Program-made: the position numbers and the translations under genes
Shown: positions 11,168 through 21,175 of the stretch, piece after piece
Layout: every line of letters starts with the position of its first letter
Position numbering within the stretch: position 1 is the first letter of the stretch
Notes under the pieces: generated by a model
Told to the model about the DNA's origin: nothing
Databases searched by the model: none
What the model saw: the letters and a program-made list of their open reading frames with translations, nothing else
Source: Saccharomycopsis fibuligera x Saccharomycopsis cf. fibuligera
Taxonomy: Eukaryota > Ascomycota > Saccharomycetes > Ascoideales > Saccharomycopsidaceae
Length of the DNA: 64,000 bases
NCBI GenBank assembly: GCA_001936135.1
Contig: CP012819.1
Span: 1,087,501 to 1,151,500 of the forward strand
Reading direction: 5' to 3'

Positions 11168-12256
11168 CTAGTTTTTGTGAAGTATTATGTTTACTAAGCA
11201 AGAGCTTTGGAAAACAAAGTAGTGCAAGTGTTGGTAGATATGAAACACATCAAACACGCTTATTTCATTCCATTTGATGTTCTTGAAAAAGCTATCGTAT
11301 TTGTAGACCCCAGAATAAACGATGTCACTTTGTGGCTGTGGCATTAACTTCACTGTGGAGATCGCGAACTCTAGTCCGGCATGTGCGTAGTTCTGGCCCG
11401 GTGGCACTAAAGGAACATAGTCTTGTTTTTGAATTAACCTCCAGAACCCAGTTTCCAACTTGGTGATCTTACCTTTTCTGAAGCGTTGATCCAACTCTTT
11501 GGTTCCAAACAATTTGTCTGTGTAATCGCTAAGGTATTGGTTGCCGACTTTCGGCCCTGCAATGCCTACTACTAGGGGATTGTACCCCATCAAGTTAAAC
11601 TCTATCCCTGCCAATTGGGCAATAGCACCGCCCAACGAATGGCCAGTTACTAGCAAGTTGTAACCGGGGTTCTCTTTCAATAATTTGTCAACCACGGGAA
11701 ATACGTCGCAGAAAGTTGTCAACAATTGCACGTAAAAGCCTTGGTGCACTCGACAATGTTCGCATTGATAGTTATCTATTGCTTCTTCTGTTATAGGCTT
11801 ATATGGAACTTGAACAAGGGAAATATCGGTAATTGCGTCTTGAATACTCATGGTGCCTCTGAATGCTACCACCACTTCCTTTTTGGTATGACTCAAAGCG
11901 ATGAAACCAGTCCCGCTGATTCCCAAAATAACTTTCTTCTTTTCAGGTGAAAACACCTTCACAATCTCGTATTCATGCTTATTGTCCTTGCAAAATTCCA
12001 AGTCACAGTCAAATGTTGGGCCTTCCTTGATACCTGCCTGATGAATTGGGGTAGCGCAATAAGATACAGCGGTGAAATTTGAAAATCGATATAGCTGCTC
12101 ATAAATTTTTGTTGAAAAATTTTTAACATCAGTTTCAAAGCTTTTTTCTTCAAGGGTGAGGTTTTTTGAAGATATGATATCTTTTAACTTATTAGGAAAA
12201 GCAATACAAGCGTGCAACAAGTATGAATAAAAAAGTATTAGCATCCCCGTTCTCAT
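11168..12256 (-). CDS. Secreted class 3 lipase, copy 1
   Basis: A 362-residue alpha/beta-hydrolase of the fungal lipase class 3 family (Rhizomucor and Yarrowia Lip2 type), expected to hydrolyse triacylglycerol or other esters outside the cell or in the secretory pathway. Residues 1-20 form a hydrophobic signal peptide. The nucleophile elbow GHSLG places Ser207; the QKQDYVP motif supplies Asp279, and His345 (or His343) in the C-terminal HLHYF segment completes the triad. An AFRGT motif near residue 133 matches the oxyanion region. An ATG at residue 5 is an alternative start. It shares architecture and most motifs with the lipase at 13981-15000 on the same strand, indicating tandem duplication. 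Substrate specificity cannot be read from the sequence. Confidence 0.92.
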   Translation of the reverse strand: MRTGMLILFYSYLLHACIAFPNKLKDIISSKNLTLEEKSFETDVKNFSTKIYEQLYRFSNFTAVSYCATPIHQAGIKEGPTFDCDLEFCKDNKHEYEIVKVFSPEKKKVILGISGTGFIALSHTKKEVVVAFRGTMSIQDAITDISLVQVPYKPITEEAIDNYQCEHCRVHQGFYVQLLTTFCDVFPVVDKLLKENPGYNLLVTGHSLGGAIAQLAGIEFNLMGYNPLVVGIAGPKVGNQYLSDYTDKLFGTKELDQRFRKGKITKLETGFWRLIQKQDYVPLVPPGQNYAHAGLEFAISTVKLMPQPQSDIVYSGVYKYDSFFKNIKWNEISVFDVFHIYQHLHYFVFQSSCLVNIILHKN

Positions 12257-13980
12257 GTTATGATTATTTTTCTTGTGTATCCGGTCGTATTCAATTTTTG
12301 GGAGCTGTGTGCTGTAACTTTAAGACACCGTCAGTGAAGTTAAAGCAAACAGGTGAACGAATGAATCGAGTGTTTGACAAAATATTTGATTATTCTATTC
12401 TATTTTGGGAAAGACTTTGGCTTGGCTAGTAGTTTACGATTTTAAATATGTTTAATGGGAAGTAATGTATATAGCAGTTACTACACACATGAAAAGGGCG
12501 AACTTTATTCCTTTTATTACAAATTTTCTTTTAGTCCCCGCGTTTCTAAGAAGTTGCCTTTTTTTAATAGCAATATATGGACAAATAAGGGGTCGTTTAA
12601 TGGCTCGCAGCAGTTGAAAGCAGAACTCCTCTTAGTTTTCTCAGTAACTATATATGGAAGTCACCATAGTATTGTTTCGCCGGGTTTTTAGGTAGACCCT
12701 CTATTTTTGCCGTAAAATCCCCAAATATTAGGCATATTCATGCAGTTCTCCTACAAAATTTGCATCTTCAAAAAAGAAGCATAAATATAGAAATAATCTT
12801 CAATGAAAGAGCCGTTCCCCAAAATTAACCAACATTGCATATATAACAGAATGAGTGCCGTGCTACAAGAAACATTATTCAAGCTTGAGTAAAGCATGCC
12901 CGGCTTTTTCCATTGGGTGAAATAATATGTTGTTGGAAAACACAGATTCTTGGATATGTAAATTGTCCGCATACATACCCTTTGATAATAACGCCGCGGA
13001 ATTTCTCCTCAAAAAACTGTAACCGTTGCTGCAAGCTAAAATTAAGTTCAAGATTCAATGCATGAGGAAGCGCTCGACTGCCCGAGGAAGCAGACTGCAA
13101 GAATTCCAGAAACAGCGGCATATTGCACACCCCTTCTCCTCAACTGAGGTTCAAGAGTTTTAAGGTACGGAAGATTGTTTGAGATAGAAAATAATAAACA
13201 CTTCGAATTCCCATGACATTTAGTTCGAATGTGTGTGCAAAAAAGAATTTTTATCAACTGATTAAGAGACAGCGGTTTCCCAACACCAAATATGATCTAA
13301 AAACAAATCACGCCTGCGTTCATATATTCATATGCTATGATCATGTAAGCGAAGCAGAGCGCCATTTGACGGTAGATGCGCAAGTCAGGTCTCAAAGACG
13401 ATTCTCCTCTTAAAGAAAGGAATATTACTTGTTTAGGCAAAAAAGTGTCTCCCTCCCCCCTCCCAATGTATGTCTTTCAGTATGCGGCCTCAAAGCTTAG
13501 TAGGCTTCATATACTTTGAGCGTTGATATTTTAAAGTAGAAAAACATAAGTTCTCAAATAAGCATGGTAACAACCACTTACAAATCGCTGCTTAAGTTGC
13601 CGAAAAAAATAGAAAAAGTAAATTCAACAGAATAGCTCTTGGGAAAATATACAGAAGCCTTCTAAATCATTATGAAAAGGCGATAAGTCGTTATCATAAC
13701 CTTGTACTCAATTCCGATTTTGAGGCAAGTCATATCCAAACTGTATTACGCGCATGTAGTTTTGAGGTTAAACCTAAATAGAAAAGAGCTAAACAAAAGA
13801 TCTCAACGTCATAAAATGCAGGCAGAAGATTTCGACATTGTTATTTTTCCAGGATACATTTATTCATAATTGTAAACAGCTTAAACAATAAGATCAAATT
13901 TACCACGAAGCTTACTAATATGACGGCTTTAATTACAAGGATGTTTTAGGCTCCTCCATAAGGTGTCTTCGCTAAATGAT
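12257..13980. other. Spacer between the two lipase genes
   Basis: About 1.7 kb of AT-rich DNA lies between the lipases and should contain the promoter of copy 1. Open frames in it are short and on inconsistent strands. No third lipase fragment or GHSLG-encoding motif was seen. Confidence 0.6.
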
Positions 13981-15000
13981 TTATATATCAATACCAATAT
14001 ACTTAAGCAAATCAAAGATACAAGTACCTTGATCGATAAAGTAATGAGTATGTTGAATAACATGAAGTAAATCAATTGGGAGGATTTGATTCCAGTCAAC
14101 ACTGAGCAAATTTTCATATTTGTATTTTCCTGAATACTTGATCTGGCTTTTCAACTGAGGCAAAGGAAGAGTGATATCTGAAGCAAACTCAAGGCCACTA
14201 TGTGTGTAAATCTTTCCAAATGGAATAATTGGAACGTAATCTTGGGTAACAATAAACCTCCAAAATCCTTTTTTTAAAGTTTTAATTTCTCCTAACCTAA
14301 ATTGGGTGTCCAATTGGTTAGTACCAAAATGATTATCGGTAAACTCAGTTAGTTTTTGGTTCCCAACTTTAGGTCCTGCCATAGAAATGACTAACGGTTC
14401 ATATCCTAAAAGTTGGAATTCAATGCCTGCTAAATTTGCCAATGCGCCCCCCAAGGAATGACCGGTTACAAACACCGAGTAATCTGTATAATTAGATTTC
14501 AAATTCTGTATGGTCATCAAGGAGTCATGAAAACCAGTTTTCAAGGCGTTGTAGAAACCACGGTGCACTTTGCAACCGTCACAGGTATCATCCGTAGTAA
14601 TTGACTTATAATCAATGAGATCTAACTCCACGTCGGTGACGAAATCCTCAAGACTAAGAGACCCTCTAAAAGACAATATGATTTCTTTTGTCGTATGGGA
14701 GATAGCAACATAACCGGTACCACTGATACCGTATTCAAATAAGTCATCAGACGGAGTAAAAATTTGGACAATCTCATAGGTGTATTCATTAGCTTTGCAA
14801 AAATCTAGTTCGCAATCAAAAGTGGTACCGACATGGATAAAGTTGGAGGTTAGGGGGCTGATGCAGTAAGCTACTGAGCTTAGATTAGCTGCTCTGTATA
14901 GTTGTTCATAAACCTCCTCGGTGTAGTTGTAAACATCAGCAGCACCCACAAAGCAAAAGCTTATGAAAAGAAGAATCAAGTTAAAAAACGAGCTCATCAT
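13981..15000 (-). CDS. Secreted class 3 lipase, copy 2
   Basis: A 339-residue paralog of the lipase at 11168-12256. Residues 1-21 form a signal peptide ending near Ala-Ala. The catalytic serine is Ser182 in GHSLG, Asp254 lies in TQDYVP and His319 (or His317) in HTHYF. Several cysteines (residues 46, 63, 68, 140, 143) match positions in copy 1 and probably form disulfides. The KVHRGFY and AGPKVGNQ segments before and after the nucleophile elbow are close to identical in the two copies, whereas the N-terminal ends and tails differ; copy 1 has about 20 more residues before the shared core. Two adjacent ATG codons start the frame. The function as an extracellular esterase or lipase is inferred from the family. 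Confidence 0.92.
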   Translation of the reverse strand: MMSSFFNLILLFISFCFVGAADVYNYTEEVYEQLYRAANLSSVAYCISPLTSNFIHVGTTFDCELDFCKANEYTYEIVQIFTPSDDLFEYGISGTGYVAISHTTKEIILSFRGSLSLEDFVTDVELDLIDYKSITTDDTCDGCKVHRGFYNALKTGFHDSLMTIQNLKSNYTDYSVFVTGHSLGGALANLAGIEFQLLGYEPLVISMAGPKVGNQKLTEFTDNHFGTNQLDTQFRLGEIKTLKKGFWRFIVTQDYVPIIPFGKIYTHSGLEFASDITLPLPQLKSQIKYSGKYKYENLLSVDWNQILPIDLLHVIQHTHYFIDQGTCIFDLLKYIGIDI

Positions 15001-17232
15001 TTGAAAATTTTTTTAGTTTATAAGTTTCATAAGAAAGAAGAAAACAAGAAAACTGCAAATTTGTAATTGAGAATATTGGATTGACTCGCAACGTCTTCAA
15101 TATAGAAGAACATTGGTGCCTTATATATTTTATGATTTTTACCATTAGTTTTTCCTATATACTTTTCTTCAATTCATCAAATAGATATCCCAAATAAGCA
15201 ACGCGGAGCTAGAGATATGTATTATTTTAGAGGTCTTACATATGAACAAAGATTTACAAGCACTGGCAATAACTTTAAAAAAAAAAAATAATAAACACGA
15301 AAAACCCAAGGTGGGGACACTTTCTCTTATTGTAATATGAAATGAGTGGAACTTGAACATACCGCTATTGGCTAACAATTTGTGTTCAGTTTGTTCGTTC
15401 TTGTTATAAAATTGTTTATACTTTGGGATTTAAAGTTACTTTGACCCAATTAGCAAATAATCTTTGAGTCGATATTCAGGATGACTACTGACTCGAAGCA
15501 TATACAAAAGCTTCATGACTTATAACCTTTAGAAAGTTCAAATTGTTTCAATAAGTGACCTTTATGTTTGCCAATTTCACGCCAAGGCGAAGAACAGACA
15601 ATTACTTATATGCAACAGTATATATTACTCCACTTTGCTAGTGCCTAATAGGGACTTTGAACCCCACTTAATAGGTGAAATTTTTAATTACTGCAAAACG
15701 GACAAAATGGCACAATATCTTAATACATAATGATTCATATAATCAAAAAGTGAAGCCAAAATAGCGTATTACCAACTTTTAAAAAACTAGAAACAGCAGA
15801 AGTTCTAATCATGTTTGAAAATTTAAAATCAACAGTGCATCTGCATGATGCACAAAAACAGCCGAAACTGCGAGTAAATGTAATTCAACAGATGCAACAA
15901 TTTTAAAACGGCATGTCCAGACAATTGGCAAGAAAAGAGGAGAGCTATGATTTGCAATAATAATTGGGTACCCTTACGTGCACGCGAGTAACACAAAAGC
16001 TAAATCAATTGACCCGATTTATCAACGATTTTGATCTAAATTATCCATATAAATATTAAACTTTTTTCTTTTTTAATATTTACTTTTTTTGTATTCTGAA
16101 ATACCTCTATCGAGCACGGGTCTTTTTTAGCGATCGGGCATCTCTCCATAATACTCTTGAGTGAAATAAACACTTTGCATGAGCATGAATTGTATTTAGA
16201 TGTGATTTGAAATAAAAAAAGTAGATATAGGTATATGTTCATCTTTCATCATTTAGTAGCTCCGGTCCTCAAATACACCAATCTTAATATAACCTTATAT
16301 ATGAAAAGAAGGACCCTATATTGTTGGAGCATGCTGCTCCATTATTGTATCACTGATACAAAACTTCTAGAAAACTATCTGTGTATTTTCCTCTCTTCAA
16401 AGATATGAAATACCAAAGTATTCAAGAACGAGGATTGCAAATTGTAAACATTCCTTGATCATGTTTTGAAATATTGGTGAGCTGTCCAGTGATATTTTAC
16501 CCGCGCTGCAGTTGGTTATGGTGCAAAAAATACTTTCCTTTTATTGGAATCCAGTTTTTTTGTCCTTCACAATGTTACCTGCCATAATCATCTACACTGT
16601 CTTAGATGTTACACTTCTTTTTGCTATTTCATGCAGAATAAGCAGTAACCGCAAACCCCAAACCAATCAAAGTAAAGATTATTTCTTTCAAGAGACTTCG
16701 GCGGCACATTGCGGGAGATAATTCCTCAAGTAAAACAAATGTCTTACCTACTATTGAAAAATATCGAATAATGTTCCGCAACTTTTAGCGTATACATCTG
16801 CTGTGAGTTAAGCATTTCATACATAATAAAAGGAAATATAATAGAAAACAAAAAAAAAAAAAAAAAAAACAATCAATATAAGCTTTAAATAAAAAGGTAT
16901 ATATCTTCACAGCAAAAAACGTCAAACTTGGAAATGGTTCCGTGTTTTTTGGAAGCAGTCAAACACTCTCCAAACCGAAAAATAGATAGAAATATAGTCA
17001 ATGGAAAATTTTTTTAAAAAAATAATGAAACCCTAAAAGAAAACAAAGATAAAATGGAAACAGTACAAAAATAAAATAAAAAATTCTAACCCCAAGATAT
17101 TATTATATTAAATTTAAAAATGCATAAATGTTGATAGTGTGCTAATTCAACTAAATTATTTCAATTTCATGAAGTTCTGAGAAATTGTCAGATGTAAAAC
17201 TCGATGATTTCCTCAAACCTTAATTCACAGTC
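15001..17232. other. Gene-free spacer
   Basis: About 2.2 kb upstream of lipase copy 2 and downstream of the 688-residue gene. It is AT-rich with an A19 run (16851-16869). No supported gene is present; open frames are below 70 codons without domains. Confidence 0.6.
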
Positions 17233-19299
17233 TCAAGGATATTTTGCGTCTAAGTTATTTCTGTACTTGCGAACATCGCCCAGGGCAGCCTCATATTTTT
17301 TGAACGGCTCATCTGTTTTAAGCAAATCTGGATAAATAATGTCCACCAAAAGCAAGCCAACAAAACTGATACCAATCGTTGCAAATATCTTTTTGAAAAA
17401 GCTGCGAATAAAAGTACTTTTTGGCTTATTGATTGTTGGGAAAAGTTCAGTGTTTTTACCTATAGACTTGACACTTTTTGAGAGTGTATCTTTATGATTT
17501 TTATGACCTTGATAATCAACAAAAGAGCTAAAGTAGCCATTGAGGTCATTATTAGTACGCAAACCATTTATTCTGGAGCTTAACAAAAACGGCCAAAACA
17601 TGAATGGCTTACCAGGATGCAAAATTTTGTTTTTGGACCATTCGTAAGCTCTTATCTCACGGAATTTAGATTCTTTTTCTAATTTTTGAGCCACTTTGAT
17701 ATCATTCAAGAGATCTTCCAAAATCTGAATGTTTTCTTTTGATGATAAAAGTTTCTCTATTTTATCCACAGAGTTTGCGGACAAGCTGTTCAAAACTTTT
17801 TTTGCTGGTACATGTTCAGTTACAGTTGTTCCAAGGTCTTCGAGGGTACTTTTGGATGAGTCGATCTTTAATCTTTTCTCCAACAAACTTACAACAGACT
17901 CCAATCTGTTAAATCTTTCTTGAAAGTTACTATTATCTGGCGTAGCGACTACACTTGCTGATGTTTGCGATGGCGTTGAATAAGATTTTTTTCCATTTTT
18001 TTTTAACAAGTCTTTGTTAGAGTACAATATTTGACTCGTAGTTTCATCTGCTGGATGAATGTCATTAACTAAATCATCAATAACAGATTTCTTTAATGGA
18101 CTATCCTGTTTGTTAGCTTTCCCGGATGCTTTGAGATTTGCGAACATTTTTTCATATGTGAGATCATCATTATAAAACTCTTTGCCAGAGTTGAAACTTG
18201 CGCCTTCTTTTTCTGGTGTCGTGTGTTGCTTAATAGCACCACTGATATCATCGCCCTTGAAACTGTTTTTAGAATCCTTGGAGCCTAGCTTGCTAAGATC
18301 GAGCGCCTCCAAGCTAATATTCTCTTTTCCGGCGAACAAATTTCTGTATTCAACATCATCATTTTGGCCTTCAGTTGTACCTAAACCCAGTGACTTGACA
18401 ACTTTCTCATCATTCCCCAAGAGTTTTTTGTTAAATTGCCTAATATTTGATTTTGAATTAGCGCCGCCTCCCTGTGATTTCTCACCAGCAACGCTTTGCT
18501 CATTCAAAGCATGACCACAATGCAAAGAGTGCTTATCCGCATGGAAGTCTGTCAGATTGGATTCCACTGCTTTGTTAATCTTGTTACTTTTGTCAATAGT
18601 GTGCTGGACAACTAACAAATCATCAACATCTTCACCATCCCATGGGTATCTAGCGAGTCTGTAAATTCCCTTTTTGTTATCATTCTTCACTTTGTCTTCC
18701 TTTCGATCAAGTTTTATTTTAATATCATCAATAAATTTATCTTCATTAGTCATTTCTTTTTCTGCCTCAATTTTTGTTTCTTCTGCTTTCTTTCTGAACT
18801 CCCGGAGAGCATTGGCATTATATCCCGTGGAAGGTTGCATGAATGAGGGATACTTCAAGTCGGGATCATTGCGAGATTTGAATGACTGTGCAGAAGGAGA
18901 GGTATGAGAAATATCAACAGTATTAGCATCTGAGTCTAAAGTCTTTTTACCGGTACTATTTTGAAATCTCGATTCATATCCTTGCGTTTGGCCATCAAAA
19001 GCAGTCTTTGGGGTTAGCTCTTCTACAAACTTGTTTTTTCTTTTCATTGTGATCAAGTCAATCTCAAAATCATCATTATCTTTATTTTTTACTTCACTTG
19101 TATAGGTAGTTTTTTTCTCTTCCGCGTGTTTCTCCTTGGAAGTTTTGCCAACATTGGCCTGTATGATTCGAAAATAGACATGGGATGATCTCCAAGTGAA
19201 TTCTCGTTGTTGCTGGTATGTCACCCTGTTAGCGCCTCCCTTGGCAGGCAACTTCAAAAACGCGGATCTAACTATTATATTATCAGATATTCTTAACAT
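17233..19299 (-). CDS. Uncharacterised protein, probable mitochondrial membrane protein
   Basis: A 688-residue protein I cannot assign with confidence. The N terminus is rich in Arg, Ser and hydrophobic residues with few acids over the first 40 positions, resembling a mitochondrial presequence. The middle (about 60-440) is highly charged and low in complexity, hence probably disordered. A heptad-like region around 450-545 suggests a coiled coil, followed by a more conserved-looking block (about 550-600, including LHPGKPFMFWPF). One hydrophobic segment near 640-658 (FATIGISFVGLLLVDIIY) could span the inner membrane, leaving a short C-terminal tail. The ATG at 19299 is the first in frame. It is divergent from YTM1 with 338 bp between starts. 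A fungal mitochondrial genome-maintenance or membrane factor is possible but unproven. Confidence 0.75.
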   Translation of the reverse strand: MLRISDNIIVRSAFLKLPAKGGANRVTYQQQREFTWRSSHVYFRIIQANVGKTSKEKHAEEKKTTYTSEVKNKDNDDFEIDLITMKRKNKFVEELTPKTAFDGQTQGYESRFQNSTGKKTLDSDANTVDISHTSPSAQSFKSRNDPDLKYPSFMQPSTGYNANALREFRKKAEETKIEAEKEMTNEDKFIDDIKIKLDRKEDKVKNDNKKGIYRLARYPWDGEDVDDLLVVQHTIDKSNKINKAVESNLTDFHADKHSLHCGHALNEQSVAGEKSQGGGANSKSNIRQFNKKLLGNDEKVVKSLGLGTTEGQNDDVEYRNLFAGKENISLEALDLSKLGSKDSKNSFKGDDISGAIKQHTTPEKEGASFNSGKEFYNDDLTYEKMFANLKASGKANKQDSPLKKSVIDDLVNDIHPADETTSQILYSNKDLLKKNGKKSYSTPSQTSASVVATPDNSNFQERFNRLESVVSLLEKRLKIDSSKSTLEDLGTTVTEHVPAKKVLNSLSANSVDKIEKLLSSKENIQILEDLLNDIKVAQKLEKESKFREIRAYEWSKNKILHPGKPFMFWPFLLSSRINGLRTNNDLNGYFSSFVDYQGHKNHKDTLSKSVKSIGKNTELFPTINKPKSTFIRSFFKKIFATIGISFVGLLLVDIIYPDLLKTDEPFKKYEAALGDVRKYRNNLDAKYP

Positions 19300-19637
19300 T
19301 ACAACTAAGTGCTTTTAGGTCAATAGGGATCAATTGGTCGTGAAGCGCTAGGGGGTGAATCAAAGAAACAACCGCCAGATATGTCTTTCGGGCGCTTAGA
19401 GACTTCTCTCCCTGGATGGCGACTACCTCCCTAGAGTCGCCAGAAAAAGCGGAGCAGGCATCTCATCGCACCCTCTGTCAGGGCTCTCAACAACACCCCC
19501 TCTGTTTCTAAAAAAATTTTATTTTTTTTTTTATTTTCTGTTTTCTTTTAGTGAGAAGAAAATATTTCAACATTATATCACTCTTTGCACCTGGGGATAT
19601 CTACAGAACAATAACCATCACAACAAACATATACATA

Positions 19638-21068
19638 ATGGCAGAAAGCGCTGATAAGTCTCAGGTTAAGATAAAGCTCATTACCAAAGAGCAGGATGAA
19701 AGTTTGCAAGTCTCCGACTCTGCTTTGTACGTCCCAATATCATTGAAGAGATATGGTTTATCAGAGATTGTTAACTACTTGTTAGTGCAGCAGAATAAAA
19801 GGGATGAATCTGACAAAGCTGTGCCATTCGACTTTTTGATCAACGATACCTTACTCAATACTTCTTTGGAACAATACTTAGTCAAGAATGCTTTGTCCAA
19901 CGAAGTGCTTTTGACTTTGGAGTATAAAAAATCTGTACTACCACCATTGTTTTTGTCTAGTTTCAATAACGACGACTGGGTATCTGCAATTAGTATTGTT
20001 CATGATGAAAATATACTAAAAGGTAATACTTATGAGCCAAGGATATTGACCGGATCTTATGATGGTATTGTGAGAACTTGGGACATGAGCGGCCAGATTC
20101 AAAAACAACTCAGTGGTCATTCTGCTCCAATCAGAGCCGTCAAGTGGATCTCTGAAACAAGAATGGTGTCTGCTGGTAATGACAGACAGGTGAGATTATG
20201 GAAAGTTAAAAACACTTCTGGAAATCAAGATGAAGGTGATGTTGATGAAGATGTTGATCTCAATGAAGATGACGATAAGCCAGAAGAAGGTAAAACAATA
20301 GCCATTTTGGAAGGACACAAGGCACCAGTTGTATCTTTGGACGTTAGCTTGAAAGAAAGCCGGATCTTGTCTGCTTCTTACGATAACAGTATTGCTGTAT
20401 GGTCAACCAATCAAAAAGATATGGATCCTATAACATATGAACATGATCGTCTTTCCAACAATTTGACCTCGACTGCAGCCAAAAAGAGAAGAAAGCTTGC
20501 TATTGCTGATGAATCTATTAAGCGTAGATCTCCATTGATGAAATTGGAATCTCATAGACAGCCAGTCGAATCTGTTATATTTTCCAAATTAGATTCTACT
20601 GTTGGGTATTCTGTTTCTCAAGATCACTCCATTAAAACTTGGGATTTGATAACAGGTAGAAACGTTAATACGTCAACCACTGGTTATTCATTGCTTTCAT
20701 CTTTAGAAATGCCAAACCTCAATGTTTTGGTAGCTGGTTCTTCTGCTAGACATATTATTTTGCATGATCCAAGAATAGATGCTACTAGCATTGTTTCTAA
20801 ACAATTGATAGGACACAAAAACTTTGTAGTTGATTTGGCCAAAGATCCAATTAATGATTACACCTTTGCTAGTGCTTCTCATGACGGAAGTGTCAAAGTT
20901 TGGGACATTAGATCAGATAAGTACATTTATTCCTTAACCAGAGAACAAAACAACATTGGTGGTCAAGAAAAGGTTTTAGCCGTTGACTGGCATGAAAAAG
21001 TTGGTATTGTTAGTGGTGGTGAAGATAAAAAGGTACAGATTAATAAAGGTACAGATATAACAAATTAA
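19638..21068 (+). CDS. YTM1: Ytm1 ribosome biogenesis WD-repeat protein
   Basis: A 476-residue ortholog of Ytm1 (WDR12), which joins Nop7 and Erb1 in the complex that matures 27S pre-rRNA and the 60S subunit in the nucleolus; the AAA ATPase Rea1 removes it through its N-terminal domain. Residues about 7-90 form the NLE/ubiquitin-like domain. WD40 blades follow, visible as repeated GH and WD pairs (VRTWDMSG, VRLWKV, IAVWST, IKTWDL, VKVWDIRS). An acidic insert (about 195-215) separates early blades. The open frame extends upstream to 19551 through a GTG codon, but the ATG at 19638 begins the conserved sequence. It ends with a short duplicated-looking tail (KKVQINKGTDITN). Confidence 0.95.
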   Translation: MAESADKSQVKIKLITKEQDESLQVSDSALYVPISLKRYGLSEIVNYLLVQQNKRDESDKAVPFDFLINDTLLNTSLEQYLVKNALSNEVLLTLEYKKSVLPPLFLSSFNNDDWVSAISIVHDENILKGNTYEPRILTGSYDGIVRTWDMSGQIQKQLSGHSAPIRAVKWISETRMVSAGNDRQVRLWKVKNTSGNQDEGDVDEDVDLNEDDDKPEEGKTIAILEGHKAPVVSLDVSLKESRILSASYDNSIAVWSTNQKDMDPITYEHDRLSNNLTSTAAKKRRKLAIADESIKRRSPLMKLESHRQPVESVIFSKLDSTVGYSVSQDHSIKTWDLITGRNVNTSTTGYSLLSSLEMPNLNVLVAGSSARHIILHDPRIDATSIVSKQLIGHKNFVVDLAKDPINDYTFASASHDGSVKVWDIRSDKYIYSLTREQNNIGGQEKVLAVDWHEKVGIVSGGEDKKVQINKGTDITN

Positions 21069-21175
21069 GTTGTTTTACATTAATGCATGCTATAGAAAAA
21101 TCATTCTAAAATTAGATATTTTTTTGATCTTGTAAGTTTTTGTGTTAAAAGTGAGCTTTGGAGAATCATGAAGTA

